Source: Lentisphaeria bacterium (lineage in GTDB: Bacteria; Verrucomicrobiota; Lentisphaeria; Victivallales; Victivallaceae). From it: a DNA stretch of 32,670 nucleotides. The position numbers were made by a program, and so were the translations under genes. The stretch spans positions 1 to 32,670 of the forward strand of contig JAFSTC010000085.1 of the NCBI GenBank assembly GCA_017450705.1, given 5' to 3'. The notes under the pieces were generated by a model. That model had not been told where the DNA came from and did no database searches. It saw only the letters and a list, made by a program, of their open reading frames with translations. Positions 24,181 to 32,300 of this stretch are shown here, piece by piece. Position 1 is the stretch's first letter, and every line of letters begins with the position of its first letter.

Positions 24181-25593
24181 TTACTTCTTTTTGAGCCGCC
24201 AGCCGCCGCCGGGAACGTCCTCGATGAGGTAGCCTTTTGCGGAAATCTCATCCCGCAGACGGTCGCTTTCGGCGAAATTTTTCGCCTTGCGGGCAGCGGC
24301 GCGCTGTTCGGCAAGCGCGGCCAGCTCCGGCGGGATCTCCTCCGCTTCGGGGACCTTGTCCACGTCGAGACAGCCGATGATGCTGTCGAACTTCCGGAAC
24401 GCGGCCAGAACTTCCGCCGCACCGGCTTTGGAAAGGGTCCCGGCATCGGCCAGACGGTTGGCCTCGCGGCTCAATTCGAAGAGCTGGGCGACGGCTTCGG
24501 CGGTGTTGAGGTCGTCGGCCATGGCGGAGCCGAACTTCTCCAGCGCGGAATCGATCTGACCGCGGATCTCCGAACCGTCGCCCGGGGCGGAAACGCCGCG
24601 CATGCGGGCAAAGAAGGCGGAAAAGCGGTTGAGGGTCTCCCGGGCCTGAGCCAGTGCCTCGAAAGTGAAGTTGAGCTTCTTGCGGTAGTGGGCGCCGACG
24701 AGGACCCAGCGGATCTCCTGTCCCCGCCAGCCCTTGGCCTGAAGATCGCGGAGCGTGTAGAAGTTGCCCAGGGATTTGGACATCTTTTCGCCGTTGAGCA
24801 TCAGGTGTTCGCAGTGGAGCCAGTAATTGACCCATTTTTTGCCGTTGGCGGCTTCGCTCTGGGCGATCTCGTCCTCGTGGTGGGGGAACATGTTGTCGAT
24901 GCCCCCCGTGTGGATGTCGAAGGCGGTCCCCAAATACTTGCTGGACATGGCGCTGCACTCGATGTGCCATCCGGGGCGTCCGGGTCCCCAGGGGCTCTCC
25001 CACTTGACGTCGCCGTCGTTTTCGTCCCAGGCTTTCCACAGGGCGAAGTCGGCGACGGAATCCTTGGCGTACTCGTCGGTGTTGATCCGGACTCCGGCGC
25101 GCTGGTTTTCGCGGTCGATGCGGGCGAGCCGTCCGTAGGCGGGGAACTTGGCGATGGAGAAATAGATGCACTTGTCCTCGGCCTGATAGGCGAAGCCCTT
25201 TTCCATCAGGATTTTGATGAGGGCGATCATTTCGGGGATATGGTCGGTGGCGGCGGGATAGACCTCGGCGGGCTCGATGTTGAGGGTCTTGATATCCTCG
25301 AAGAAGGCCTTTTTGTATTTCTCGGTGAAGGTCCTCAGGGGGAGATTTGCGGCGCGGGAGTCGCGGATGGTCTTGTCGTCCACGTCGGTGAGGTTCATGA
25401 CCTGATGGACCTTGTATCCGAAGAACTCCAGCGTGCGTTTGAGGATATCCTCGAAGGTGTAGGCCCGGAAGTTGCCGATATGGGCGAAATTGTAGACGGT
25501 GGGGCCGCAGGTGTAGAGCCCGACCTCGCCCGGTTTCAGGGGCGCGAAGGGGACGACCCGCCGTTCCATGGTATTGAAGAACCTGATTTCCAT
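24181..25593 (-). CDS. cysS: cysteinyl-tRNA synthetase
   Basis: The 470-residue class I synthetase charges tRNA-Cys. The zinc-binding Cys is in [10 protein letters not shown] near the N-terminus, the HIGH-type motif is [23 protein letters not shown] and [13 protein letters not shown] supply further zinc ligands, and [11 protein letters not shown] is the KMSKS loop. ATG 25593 gives a length matching family members (about 460); an open frame continues upstream as non-coding. The candidate promoter (25640-25667) lies about 50 bases upstream on the minus strand, divergent from the tRNA-Ser gene. Confidence 0.97.
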   Translation of the reverse strand: MEIRFFNTMERRVVPFAPLKPGEVGLYTCGPTVYNFAHIGNFRAYTFEDILKRTLEFFGYKVHQVMNLTDVDDKTIRDSRAANLPLRTFTEKYKKAFFEDIKTLNIEPAEVYPAATDHIPEMIALIKILMEKGFAYQAEDKCIYFSIAKFPAYGRLARIDRENQRAGVRINTDEYAKDSVADFALWKAWDENDGDVKWESPWGPGRPGWHIECSAMSSKYLGTAFDIHTGGIDNMFPHHEDEIAQSEAANGKKWVNYWLHCEHLMLNGEKMSKSLGNFYTLRDLQAKGWRGQEIRWVLVGAHYRKKLNFTFEALAQARETLNRFSAFFARMRGVSAPGDGSEIRGQIDSALEKFGSAMADDLNTAEAVAQLFELSREANRLADAGTLSKAGAAEVLAAFRKFDSIIGCLDVDKVPEAEEIPPELAALAEQRAAARKAKNFAESDRLRDEISAKGYLIEDVPGGGWRLKKK

Positions 25594-25639
25594 GATCTCT
25601 TTCTTTCGTTTTGGGATCCGTGACGGACAAACCTGCTTT

Positions 25640-25667
25640 AAGATAGCAGATTTTTGCGTATTTGCAA
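25640..25667 (-). promoter_or_regulatory. candidate cysS operon promoter
   Basis: On the minus strand TTGCAA (25667-25662), a 16-base spacer and TATCTT (25645-25640), each four of six to consensus. It is correctly placed for the cysS-uppS cluster. Confidence 0.45.
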
Positions 25668-25696
25668 AAAAAAAAGGTGTTTTCGGCGAAAAAACT

Positions 25697-25725
25697 TTGC
25701 GTTTTGGCCTCATCCGTGCTATATT
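25697..25725 (+). promoter_or_regulatory. candidate promoter of tRNA-Ser
   Basis: TTGCGT (25697-25702), a 17-base spacer and TATATT (25720-25725), which matches five of six -10 positions. The predicted start near 25732 lies 13 bases before the mature tRNA. Confidence 0.5.
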
Positions 25726-25744
25726 TGACGGACGGCATCCTTTC

Positions 25745-25834
25745 GGAGAGATGGCTGAGCGGTCTAAGGCGACGGTCTCGAAAATCGTTGTACCCTCACG
25801 GGTACCGAGGGTTCGAATCCCTCTCTCTCCGCCA
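25745..25834 (+). tRNA. tRNA-Ser (anticodon CGA)
   Basis: A 90-base type II tRNA. The acceptor stem is GGAGAGA/TCTCTCC, with discriminator G and a genome-encoded CCA (25832-25834). The anticodon stem is ACGGT/ATCGT with loop CTCGAAA, so the anticodon is CGA, reading UCG. A long variable arm, GTACCC/GGGTAC, confirms the serine class. The T arm is GAGGG-TTCGAAT-CCCTC. Five Ts follow directly (25835-25839). It borders the AT-richer accessory region to its right. Confidence 0.97.
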
Positions 25835-25839
25835 TTTTT

Positions 25840-26255
25840 GTTTATCTCGCCTGGCGGCGGAGAGTTGCGATGGAAGGCAACGATGACCTGATACAAGCTC
25901 GATATGAAAAGGTGTGACCGTGGCGAATAAACGCAACGAAAAGTATCGCAAACAGGATGCGTCCGGCATCTCGATTCCCGAGTCCCGTCGGCTTCGGCAT
26001 GAAACCGGTACGTAAGGGTCCGTTCGCCGAAGATTTTGACATGGCCGCATCTATCCGGAACCGCTTTGTGCTGCCGATTCTCGCACTCGGCTTCGATGCC
26101 GCCGGGCCGGAACAGTCGGGGAAGCCGATTATCGCCGCCGTCGTGGGCATTGCGGAGTTTTTGGCGAACATGCGGCATGGATGAGGATGAAATATTGGAA
26201 AGAAACTATCGCCCATGCCGCATCGGCGAAGTGTGATTCAGAGAGGTAGGACATT
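25840..26255. other. no recognisable gene between tRNA-Ser and the DUF262 pair
   Basis: Open frames on both strands (for example 25957-26184 +) resemble nothing I know and lack Shine-Dalgarno sites. The reading VTVANKRNEKYRKQDASG continues only with a frameshift near 26015, so decayed coding sequence is possible. No copy of the tRNA 3' end that would mark an attachment site is visible. Confidence 0.4.
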
Positions 26256-28148
26256 ATGATTCAAGACCATGAAAATCTCCAGATTAAAAAAATCGGCGAG
26301 CTCAATGATATCTGTTTCGAGATTCATGCATATCAGCGCGGGTACAGATGGGGAGAAGAACATGTTTTGCAAATGCTGAAGGACTTTTCCGCGGCCATTG
26401 TCGACAACCGGAGCAAGCCGACAAATGAACAGGTGTCATACTATCTTCAGCCCGTGGTGCTGCGCGCTTCCGGAGACTCAAGATATGAATTGATCGATGG
26501 ACAGCAGCGTCTGACGACCCTTTGGATCCTCTGCAACAGTGCGATCCGCCTGGATCGCCGACTGACGAAAACGATGCCCAATTTTAAGCTCTCCTATCTG
26601 ACCAGAGAAAACAATACGAAGTTCCTCGAGGATCTGATCGAGGGCAAGGATCTGACTCCACAATCTATCGATCAGGAAAATTTTTTGGCGGCTTATAAAG
26701 TCATAAATGACTATTTGAACAAATTGTACGATGATGAAAACCCGGACGAATGGAGCATCTTTTTTAATTTTGTGATCGGGAGGGTGCAGATCATCTGGTA
26801 TGAAGTCGTGAATCGGGAGGAAAGCGGCAAGGAACTTTTCATGAAGATCAACCGCGGCCGGATCCCGCTGACGAATGCCGAACTTATCAAGGCTTATTTG
26901 CTCACTCATGTCACTGATGGCGTTTCGAGATTTGAGGAACAGGAGCAGCGGCAGATAGAAATAGCCACCCAATGGGACGATATGGAGCAATCGTTCCATG
27001 ATCCGTCCTTTTGGGCGTTCATTGCCGGGACGACGGAGGATGACTGGCTGGACAAACCCCGCATGGAGTATTTCTTCGATCTCTTGGCGCCACCGGAAGA
27101 CAACAGCCACAATGATGAATATCGTGTCTTCTATCAATATACGGAAGAGATCGGGAAAGAAAAATATCGGGGCGATTATATTCGGACGATATGGAGAAAG
27201 AAAATTCGCGCCGGGTACCTGAAGCTGAAGGAATGGTATGAAGACCGCACCCTTTATCATAAGATCGGATATCTGATCGCCGTTACCGAAAACGTCGTCG
27301 AGCGGAAAAAGTTTCTTAATGCGCTTTTGGATCTTGGAAAGCCCAAAAACGAATTCAACGCCGCGTTGGACGACATGATCCGAAACTCCTTGGATGTTAC
27401 CGCTGACAAGTTGATCTCACTTGACAGTCTTCAATACAGTAAGGCCGATGACTATCGCAAACTCAAAAAGCTCCTTTTGCTTTTCAATGTGCTGTGCTGT
27501 ATTTCTCCCGATACGAACGACGATGCCGATTCGGACAGCAAAAGCAGTTTCGTGGAAAGGTATTCTTTTGACCGGCATTATGAATGCAAGTGGAGCCTCG
27601 AACATGTGAACCCGCAAAGCGAGGGGGTCCTCGTCGAAGGAAAGCGTAAAATCGACATCCAGGATATGGTCGAATGGCTTAAAAAGCATTTGTACTGGCT
27701 GAAAACAGCGGATGATGAGCAGCTGTATGCATTCGCGGCGGACGCCGTCAACAGCGGGGGCGCGACCCTCGACGGGAAAAGTTTCCTCGAATTGAGACAG
27801 CGTATCCTGGCATACTTCAACAGGGATTTTTCGGATTTGGAGAATTCCATCTGCAATCTCGCGTTGTTGTCACACGGACAAAATGCGGCTTTGGGCAATG
27901 ATCTATTCGTCGAAAAGCGGTACCAGATCCTCAAGCTGATCTCCGAGGGGGAATTCGTTCCGCTTTGTACCCGTCGCCTCTTCCTGAAGTTTTACAGCGC
28001 CGAAAAGGACCGGGAAGACATAGACAAAATCGCCAATGATTCCATTTCGAAATACAATTATGTTTTTTGGACGCGTAAAGATGCGGAAAATTACCGCGCG
28101 GCTTTGGAAAAAGTTTTGTCTCCATATTTGAAGAATCAGGAACAGTGA
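26256..28148 (+). CDS. DUF262-DUF1524 protein, GmrSD/SspE-like putative DNA nuclease
   Basis: A 630-residue protein. The N-terminal DUF262 (ParB-like) domain has YQRGYRW at residues 26-32, the DGQQRLTTL motif from Asp81, and a KINRGRIPLT element. In GmrSD and SspE this domain binds and hydrolyses nucleotides. The C-terminal DUF1524 region has the nuclease-type EH pair at 449-450 (SLEHVNPQSE) and the NLALLSHGQNAALGN...FVEKR block (about 534-554). Such proteins cut modified phage DNA. GAGAGGTAGG precedes ATG 26256. It is coupled to the next DUF262 gene (one base between). The DNA is AT-richer than the core. Confidence 0.82.
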   Translation: MIQDHENLQIKKIGELNDICFEIHAYQRGYRWGEEHVLQMLKDFSAAIVDNRSKPTNEQVSYYLQPVVLRASGDSRYELIDGQQRLTTLWILCNSAIRLDRRLTKTMPNFKLSYLTRENNTKFLEDLIEGKDLTPQSIDQENFLAAYKVINDYLNKLYDDENPDEWSIFFNFVIGRVQIIWYEVVNREESGKELFMKINRGRIPLTNAELIKAYLLTHVTDGVSRFEEQEQRQIEIATQWDDMEQSFHDPSFWAFIAGTTEDDWLDKPRMEYFFDLLAPPEDNSHNDEYRVFYQYTEEIGKEKYRGDYIRTIWRKKIRAGYLKLKEWYEDRTLYHKIGYLIAVTENVVERKKFLNALLDLGKPKNEFNAALDDMIRNSLDVTADKLISLDSLQYSKADDYRKLKKLLLLFNVLCCISPDTNDDADSDSKSSFVERYSFDRHYECKWSLEHVNPQSEGVLVEGKRKIDIQDMVEWLKKHLYWLKTADDEQLYAFAADAVNSGGATLDGKSFLELRQRILAYFNRDFSDLENSICNLALLSHGQNAALGNDLFVEKRYQILKLISEGEFVPLCTRRLFLKFYSAEKDREDIDKIANDSISKYNYVFWTRKDAENYRAALEKVLSPYLKNQEQ

Positions 28149-28149
28149 T

Positions 28150-30846
28150 ATGAAAAACACGCAGGAAACTTTTTTTTCTCTTTTTCATTCCGTATACGAG
28201 ATCGAAAGAGGGAAGATCGATCCAGTAAACACGGGTAATCAGCAGGATGATGATGAAATAAACGGGAAAACGGTTCCCGTCTTCCTCCGAGGTATCCGTA
28301 TCCCGCGGATACAACGGGATTATGCTCAAGGAAGAGAAGGGAAAAAAGTTACCGAGATCAGAAAGGAATTCCTCCATGATCTGCATGAGGCGGTTGCGAA
28401 GAGGCAAGCCTGCTCGTTGAATTTCATTTATGGGAAACTTTATTCTCCCAAACGTATCCATGGTGAAGAAAAATATTCGGTCGAACTCCTGCCCTTGGAT
28501 GGGCAGCAGCGCTTGACGACATTGTTTCTCCTGCATTGGTATGCGTCACGAATCGCAGATGCCGATCCGGCGCAGACTGCCGTTCTGAACGGTTTTTCTT
28601 ACTATACCCGCTTTACCTCCGAAGATTTTTGCAATTTTCTGAAAGACATCAAAACGCTTCGGCCGGATGAAAACGAGGCCGGGTGGCTGGAGGAAAACAC
28701 GCCGGGGTGGTCTCCAGAACAAAGCCTGCTCCCCCTTGCCGACAAGGCCGTTTCGACTTTTCTGAAGAACAAATGCAATTTCGCGGATTCGTGGAAAAAG
28801 GATGAAACCGTTGCCGGCATGCTGAACATGCTTGACGCAATCCACCAGAAATTTCACGATATCCCCGATTTGTGGGATCGGCTGGTCTGCGATGAATGTA
28901 CTATCCGCTTCAATTTTCATATTCTGGATGATGTCGATCCCGATGATGTATTCATCAAGATGAATTCCCGGGGGAAGCTGCTGAATGAATTTGAATATTT
29001 CAAGGCCGATTTCCTCCGGCAGTTGGAAAAATTGAGTTATCCGGCATCGGGAATAGACGATATCGGTTTGAAATTCGACACCGTTTGGGAACCCGAATTG
29101 TGGAAGTATACCAAGGGGATGCCGAGCGGAGATGAAGAAGTATTGTTCCGGGGAGGCCAGTTGGATTCGCGGCAATTGTCCACCTATATGATGCGCTTCA
29201 TAAATCTTGTTTTTGATATAATGATCTGCCGCGATTTCAATACGAAGACCCCGTCGCGGAACGGCGATCCGGACCGCTATGACCGTAATCGGCTGTTGCA
29301 GGCCTTGACCTCTTCGGGAAAAACGCTGAACAGAGATGCACTGAGGTATTTCCTGGATACTCTGGATGCCTGGTTCGGCGTGGGGAAGGGGGTCGGGATC
29401 ACATCCTTTTTCGACAAGTATTTTATATCCGGATTTCGCAAGAGCGCCGAACACCCGGAAAAGATCTGCACGTTCAGCGATCGGGATCACCAGCTTCTTA
29501 AGCGCAGTCTCCTTCAATATGGGACAAACAGTTTCAAATTGGACGACTACATATGGATGAATGTCGTCAACGAAGCAAAAATGATGGAGAACGATCTTTC
29601 GGATGCCGTTTTCCGTTCTCGATTCCGAGTCGTCCGCAACCTTTTTTATCGAATGGATCGCGGCGAAAATCAATTGTTCTACATTTTGAATGCGACGGCA
29701 AAAATAATGCGTACCGGCGCGATCGTGCGCGAGCTGGAAATCGATGATGAACGGACGGTCAAAAAGTTTCCCGAATCTCAGATCGACGAGGAGAAATTCA
29801 AGGAGAGTCTGCAGGGGAAGGCATCTGTCCTTTATTCGAACATTCGTTTCCTGGAGGAATGGCCGTATTTCCGGGGACAAATAAAAGTCCTTCTTCCTGA
29901 AAATACCGATGATCTCGACAATGATCAACGACTTTTTGCCGACCGGAAGGATGCATTCCTCCGTCTTTTCGGCGGCGATTGGAACAGCGGTTATAATGCT
30001 TTGCTGCGCCATGCCCTTTTGCTCTGTACGGAAAACCTATATGCCGTTTTGACACGAAATCAGTATTGGTTCGGCGCGACGTCGGGAGAGTTTTCCTATC
30101 AGGCAGGATATTTTTCCAGAGGCGAAGATAACCCGGCCCTGAAAAATGCGTTTTTGAAACTGCTTGACGACGTCCACGACACCATCGGGAACACGCCTTC
30201 CGCCACGATTCCGGAGATATTGCAAACCATTATCGCCGCAAATGAAACAAAATATCCGGTTTCCGAGTCCCGCAAAGATTTGCGGTATTATCTCGTGAAA
30301 TACTTCGAGCCCATGCTCAACCCCTATGGGGATCCCGATTCTTCGTATCCGGAGTGGCCGGAGGGCATGATGTCGCGGAAAAATGACTCCGATTATGATT
30401 TGATCTGTTTTTACAAGCATACACTGGGCGGACGCTTCTGGGATCCGTATTTGGCCGCGATCCTGAGCGAATGCAAGAATGCGGATGTTTTTGCCGAGCT
30501 GGTCCGCTATGGCGCCGATTACAGGGATCGGCTTTATAACCTGTGCCTGTGCCGCGGAATTTTTATCGGCTGCAGAAAAAACGGTTTCGAGATCAAGGTG
30601 AATGAAGCCGATCTTCCTGCAATAACCGACTTGCTTAAAGAGAGAGTTTCGGAAGAAAGAACATCTTCCGTCGTGAAACTCGATGGCGAGGAAATACGCT
30701 TCCACCACTTGAAATTCGCGGTGAGCCAAGATGAAAACGGAATCGACCTCGAGGATCGCGTTCAAGCGGGAAAAGCTCTTGTCTGCCTCATAAGAAATAA
30801 ATTCGCCGAAATGGCGCCGCGTCCGGAAACGACCGGCGAATACTAG
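28150..30846 (+). CDS. DUF262 protein with a long uncharacterised C-terminus
   Basis: The 898-residue protein starts one base after the stop of the first DUF262 gene. The N-terminal domain carries IPRIQRDYAQG (51-61), DGQQRLTTLFLLHWY from Asp117, and a KMNSRGKLLNEFEYFKADFL element near 275, all DUF262 hallmarks. The remaining 600 residues (for example YKHTLGGRFWDPYLAAIL and YNLCLCRGIFIGCRKNG) match no domain I can name, and I see no DUF1524 EHxxP-type nuclease motif. It could be the recognition or regulatory partner of the upstream nuclease. Tight coupling and shared composition suggest joint function and joint transfer. Confidence 0.78.
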   Translation: MKNTQETFFSLFHSVYEIERGKIDPVNTGNQQDDDEINGKTVPVFLRGIRIPRIQRDYAQGREGKKVTEIRKEFLHDLHEAVAKRQACSLNFIYGKLYSPKRIHGEEKYSVELLPLDGQQRLTTLFLLHWYASRIADADPAQTAVLNGFSYYTRFTSEDFCNFLKDIKTLRPDENEAGWLEENTPGWSPEQSLLPLADKAVSTFLKNKCNFADSWKKDETVAGMLNMLDAIHQKFHDIPDLWDRLVCDECTIRFNFHILDDVDPDDVFIKMNSRGKLLNEFEYFKADFLRQLEKLSYPASGIDDIGLKFDTVWEPELWKYTKGMPSGDEEVLFRGGQLDSRQLSTYMMRFINLVFDIMICRDFNTKTPSRNGDPDRYDRNRLLQALTSSGKTLNRDALRYFLDTLDAWFGVGKGVGITSFFDKYFISGFRKSAEHPEKICTFSDRDHQLLKRSLLQYGTNSFKLDDYIWMNVVNEAKMMENDLSDAVFRSRFRVVRNLFYRMDRGENQLFYILNATAKIMRTGAIVRELEIDDERTVKKFPESQIDEEKFKESLQGKASVLYSNIRFLEEWPYFRGQIKVLLPENTDDLDNDQRLFADRKDAFLRLFGGDWNSGYNALLRHALLLCTENLYAVLTRNQYWFGATSGEFSYQAGYFSRGEDNPALKNAFLKLLDDVHDTIGNTPSATIPEILQTIIAANETKYPVSESRKDLRYYLVKYFEPMLNPYGDPDSSYPEWPEGMMSRKNDSDYDLICFYKHTLGGRFWDPYLAAILSECKNADVFAELVRYGADYRDRLYNLCLCRGIFIGCRKNGFEIKVNEADLPAITDLLKERVSEERTSSVVKLDGEEIRFHHLKFAVSQDENGIDLEDRVQAGKALVCLIRNKFAEMAPRPETTGEY

Positions 30847-30903
30847 GCTTCCGTGCGTTGTGCGCGCTTATGTGCTCGCCGCCAGCTGAAGCCCGGACTT
30901 CTT

Positions 30904-31143
30904 TTACCGCCAATCGGTTTCTGCGACGATGTGCAGGCATTTGCGGAACTCACCCGTCGGCCCAATCACGCCGTACTCCTTGCCTGCTGCGCACTCGGAG
31001 GCGTTGACGCCGAAGAGTTTTTCCCAGCTCTTCGGGTGGTCGCGGCACCGGCAGTAGAATTCATCACAGAAAGTGAAGGGAACTTTGCAGTCCGGGAGTC
31101 GGCAGATGCTCTGTTTTACCGCGGTCCACTCCTCCGGCGTCAA
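30904..31143 (-). pseudogene. Cys-rich small ORF, probably a truncated gene
   Basis: The minus-strand frame contains LTPEEWTAVKQSICRLPDC, then CDEFYCRCRDHPKSWEKLFG and three further cysteines, and ends at 30904. It looks like real coding sequence with paired cysteines that might bind zinc. It has only a TTG at 31143 and runs back open to a stop at 31168-31170, with no Shine-Dalgarno. I suspect a gene cut at its 5' end. The family is not recognised. Confidence 0.4.
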
Positions 31144-31148
31144 CCTCA

Positions 31149-31444
31149 GATCCAGTTGGTCGCGCGCCTACCGTCTGCTGGAACACGAGGAAACGAAGCT
31201 TTGGCACGCAAGTCCGGCGCAGATCTATGACGGGTACCTGAAGCAGCTCCGCCGCACGAACCGAAGTTATCACAACGGGCCGCACCACAGCAAGCTTGCG
31301 CCTTACTCCACGTTGATCCGGGAGTGGCGTGACAAGGAAATGACGATCCGGGAGATCGTTGAAGAGCTGTGGAAGTACAGTTGCCGAACCACCGCGCAGA
31401 GCTTTTCGTTGTTCTTGCGCAACCGGCACACGACACTCGCCTGA
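31149..31444 (+). pseudogene. fragment with a helix-turn-helix-like C-terminus
   Basis: From about 31154 the plus-strand frame reads WSRAYRLLEHEETKLWHASP and later KLAPYSTLIREWRDKEMTIR, EIVEELWKYSCRTTAQSF and LFLRNR, then stops at 31444. The last part resembles the recognition helices of small DNA-binding proteins of plasmids or transposons. The only upstream ATG (31073) would overlap the opposite-strand Cys-rich frame, so the 5' end is probably missing. The abrupt switch of coding strand near 31150 suggests a recombination junction. Confidence 0.4.
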
Positions 31445-31445
31445 T

Positions 31446-31503
31446 GGGGCATGCTGACAGTCGCTGGATAGGGCGACCGCGAGGGCGATGGCTTTAGTGC
31501 CCC
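31446..31503. other. nested inverted repeats
   Basis: GGGGCA (31446-31451) faces TGCCCC (31498-31503), enclosing GTCGC/GCGAC (about 31460-31475). No gene or T-run is associated. It may be a structured RNA or the end of an element. Confidence 0.3.
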
Positions 31504-31547
31504 CGGAGAATCGTAGTATTGTAAATAAAGTTCTGCAAAAAGAGAGA

Positions 31548-31613
31548 GGTCATGGTATATTATTAGTTAATCACGACAAAAACTAACGGCAAAGGAACCC
31601 AATACCATGACCT
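31548..31613. repeat. nested inverted repeat enclosing a start codon
   Basis: AGGTCATGGTAT (31548-31559) is the exact complement of ATACCATGACCT (31602-31613), and inside it TTAGTT (31563-31568) faces AACTAA (31581-31586). The ATG of a 46-codon frame at 31607 lies in the right arm. It could be an insertion-sequence end or an RNA hairpin masking a start. Confidence 0.85.
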
Positions 31614-31747
31614 GTCGAGTGAAGCGTTTTTTAAGCTCATTTCACTCGCCAAATTCTGAGTTTTTCGAGGTTAAAACCGGGTTTCAGACTGTGGGTGTCG
31701 ATTTTGAAAACGGACCGCCATTTTTTTGCTCCCCACAGATTCTTTAA
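31607..31747 (+). CDS. possible 46-residue ORF
   Basis: ATG 31607 to TAA 31745-31747 has AAAGGA 10 bases upstream. The product (MTCRVKRFLSSFHSP... ending FFCSPQIL) matches nothing I know. The start codon lies in a 12-base inverted repeat, and CGAGTGAA/TTCACTCG (31616-31623/31641-31648) forms a second hairpin within the frame. It may be a genuine small gene, a decayed transposase start, or chance. Confidence 0.2.
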   Translation: MTCRVKRFLSSFHSPNSEFFEVKTGFQTVGVDFENGPPFFCSPQIL

Positions 31748-31901
31748 ATCAGAGTCAGTTTGCGCAGCCTCCGCTAAAACACGTTGACACAAAGGGTTTT
31801 ATAAACCATATCGCCGTGTGTTTGAAACACACTCAGACCGCAAAGTCAGACCGTTTTTGCCCGATTTTTGCCCCTCCAGATTCTAAATTCTGAGTTTTTC
31901 G
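31651..31901 (+). repeat. 17-base direct repeat AAATTCTGAGTTTTTCG
   Basis: Exact copies lie at 31651-31667 and 31885-31901, 234 bases apart. Between them are the palindromes GGTTTTATAAACC (31795-31807) and GTGTGTTT-G-AAACACAC (31816-31832). Confidence 0.9.
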
Positions 31902-32240
31902 GTCGCGCCCGAAAAACTGGAGTTACTACACAAACGCCTCATAATCAGCAATAATGTATTTTTGACCCGACACAAGGTGGTGGGGAGAAAAAAACACGGT
32001 CGAAAGGGATACAAAATCGCTTAAAAACGGGTGCGGCCAGGACATCGTTTCAGCCTCAACATAGTGTACCCTCACTTTCAGAATAAGGTCGTGAGGAAAA
32101 TAAAACACGGTCGATTTTTTTCTCCCCACGGTGGTCTATTCCGGGACACTTGAGCCGTCTTGACCTCAAAAAGTGCCGTAGTATCACTGGCGAGAGGGTA
32201 GCCCGAAAAAACTCTCCTGGCATTTTTATTTTTCCCCACG
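31721..32240. repeat. cluster of dispersed repeats with core TTTTTTTCTCCCCAC
   Basis: Six related elements occupy non-coding DNA: plus strand at 31721-31736, 31863-31884 (degenerate), 32115-32129 and 32221-32240; minus strand at 31980-31994 and 32091-32106. The copies at 31980-31994 and 32115-32129 are perfect 15-base inverted repeats. The two minus copies share a 13-base direct repeat, AAAACACGGTCGA (31991-32003, 32102-32114). The elements at 32091-32106 and 32115-32129 abut to make a 39-base imperfect palindrome around CACGGTCGA. I cannot assign them to a known element. Confidence 0.7.
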
Positions 32241-32300
32241 GGAGTCTGAAGAAGTTTTCTCGGCGGTGGCGCGTTTTAATTCATCTCCCCCAGCACCGAA

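Noticed and set aside
25957-26184. 75-codon plus-strand frame after tRNA-Ser
   Set aside because: No ribosome-binding site and no resemblance to a known protein; competing frames on both strands are equally open. At most it is decayed coding sequence.
30853-31230. 125-codon plus-strand frame after the DUF262 pair
   Set aside because: It is the antisense of the Cys-rich minus-strand frame, has no Shine-Dalgarno, and its composition looks like a shadow.
31784-31812. TTGACA at 31784 as a promoter
   Set aside because: The -35 box is perfect, but no acceptable -10 hexamer lies 16-18 bases downstream (sequence there is CCATATC), and no gene follows.
31926-32129. 67-codon minus-strand frame in the repeat cluster
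   Set aside because: Its internal STVF...PH repetition is fully explained by the DNA repeats at 31980-32003 and 32091-32114; no Shine-Dalgarno is present.
31651-32240. CRISPR array or integron cassette array
   Set aside because: Repeat units are short, imperfect, irregularly spaced and in both orientations, with no cas or integrase gene. I found no attC core sites.
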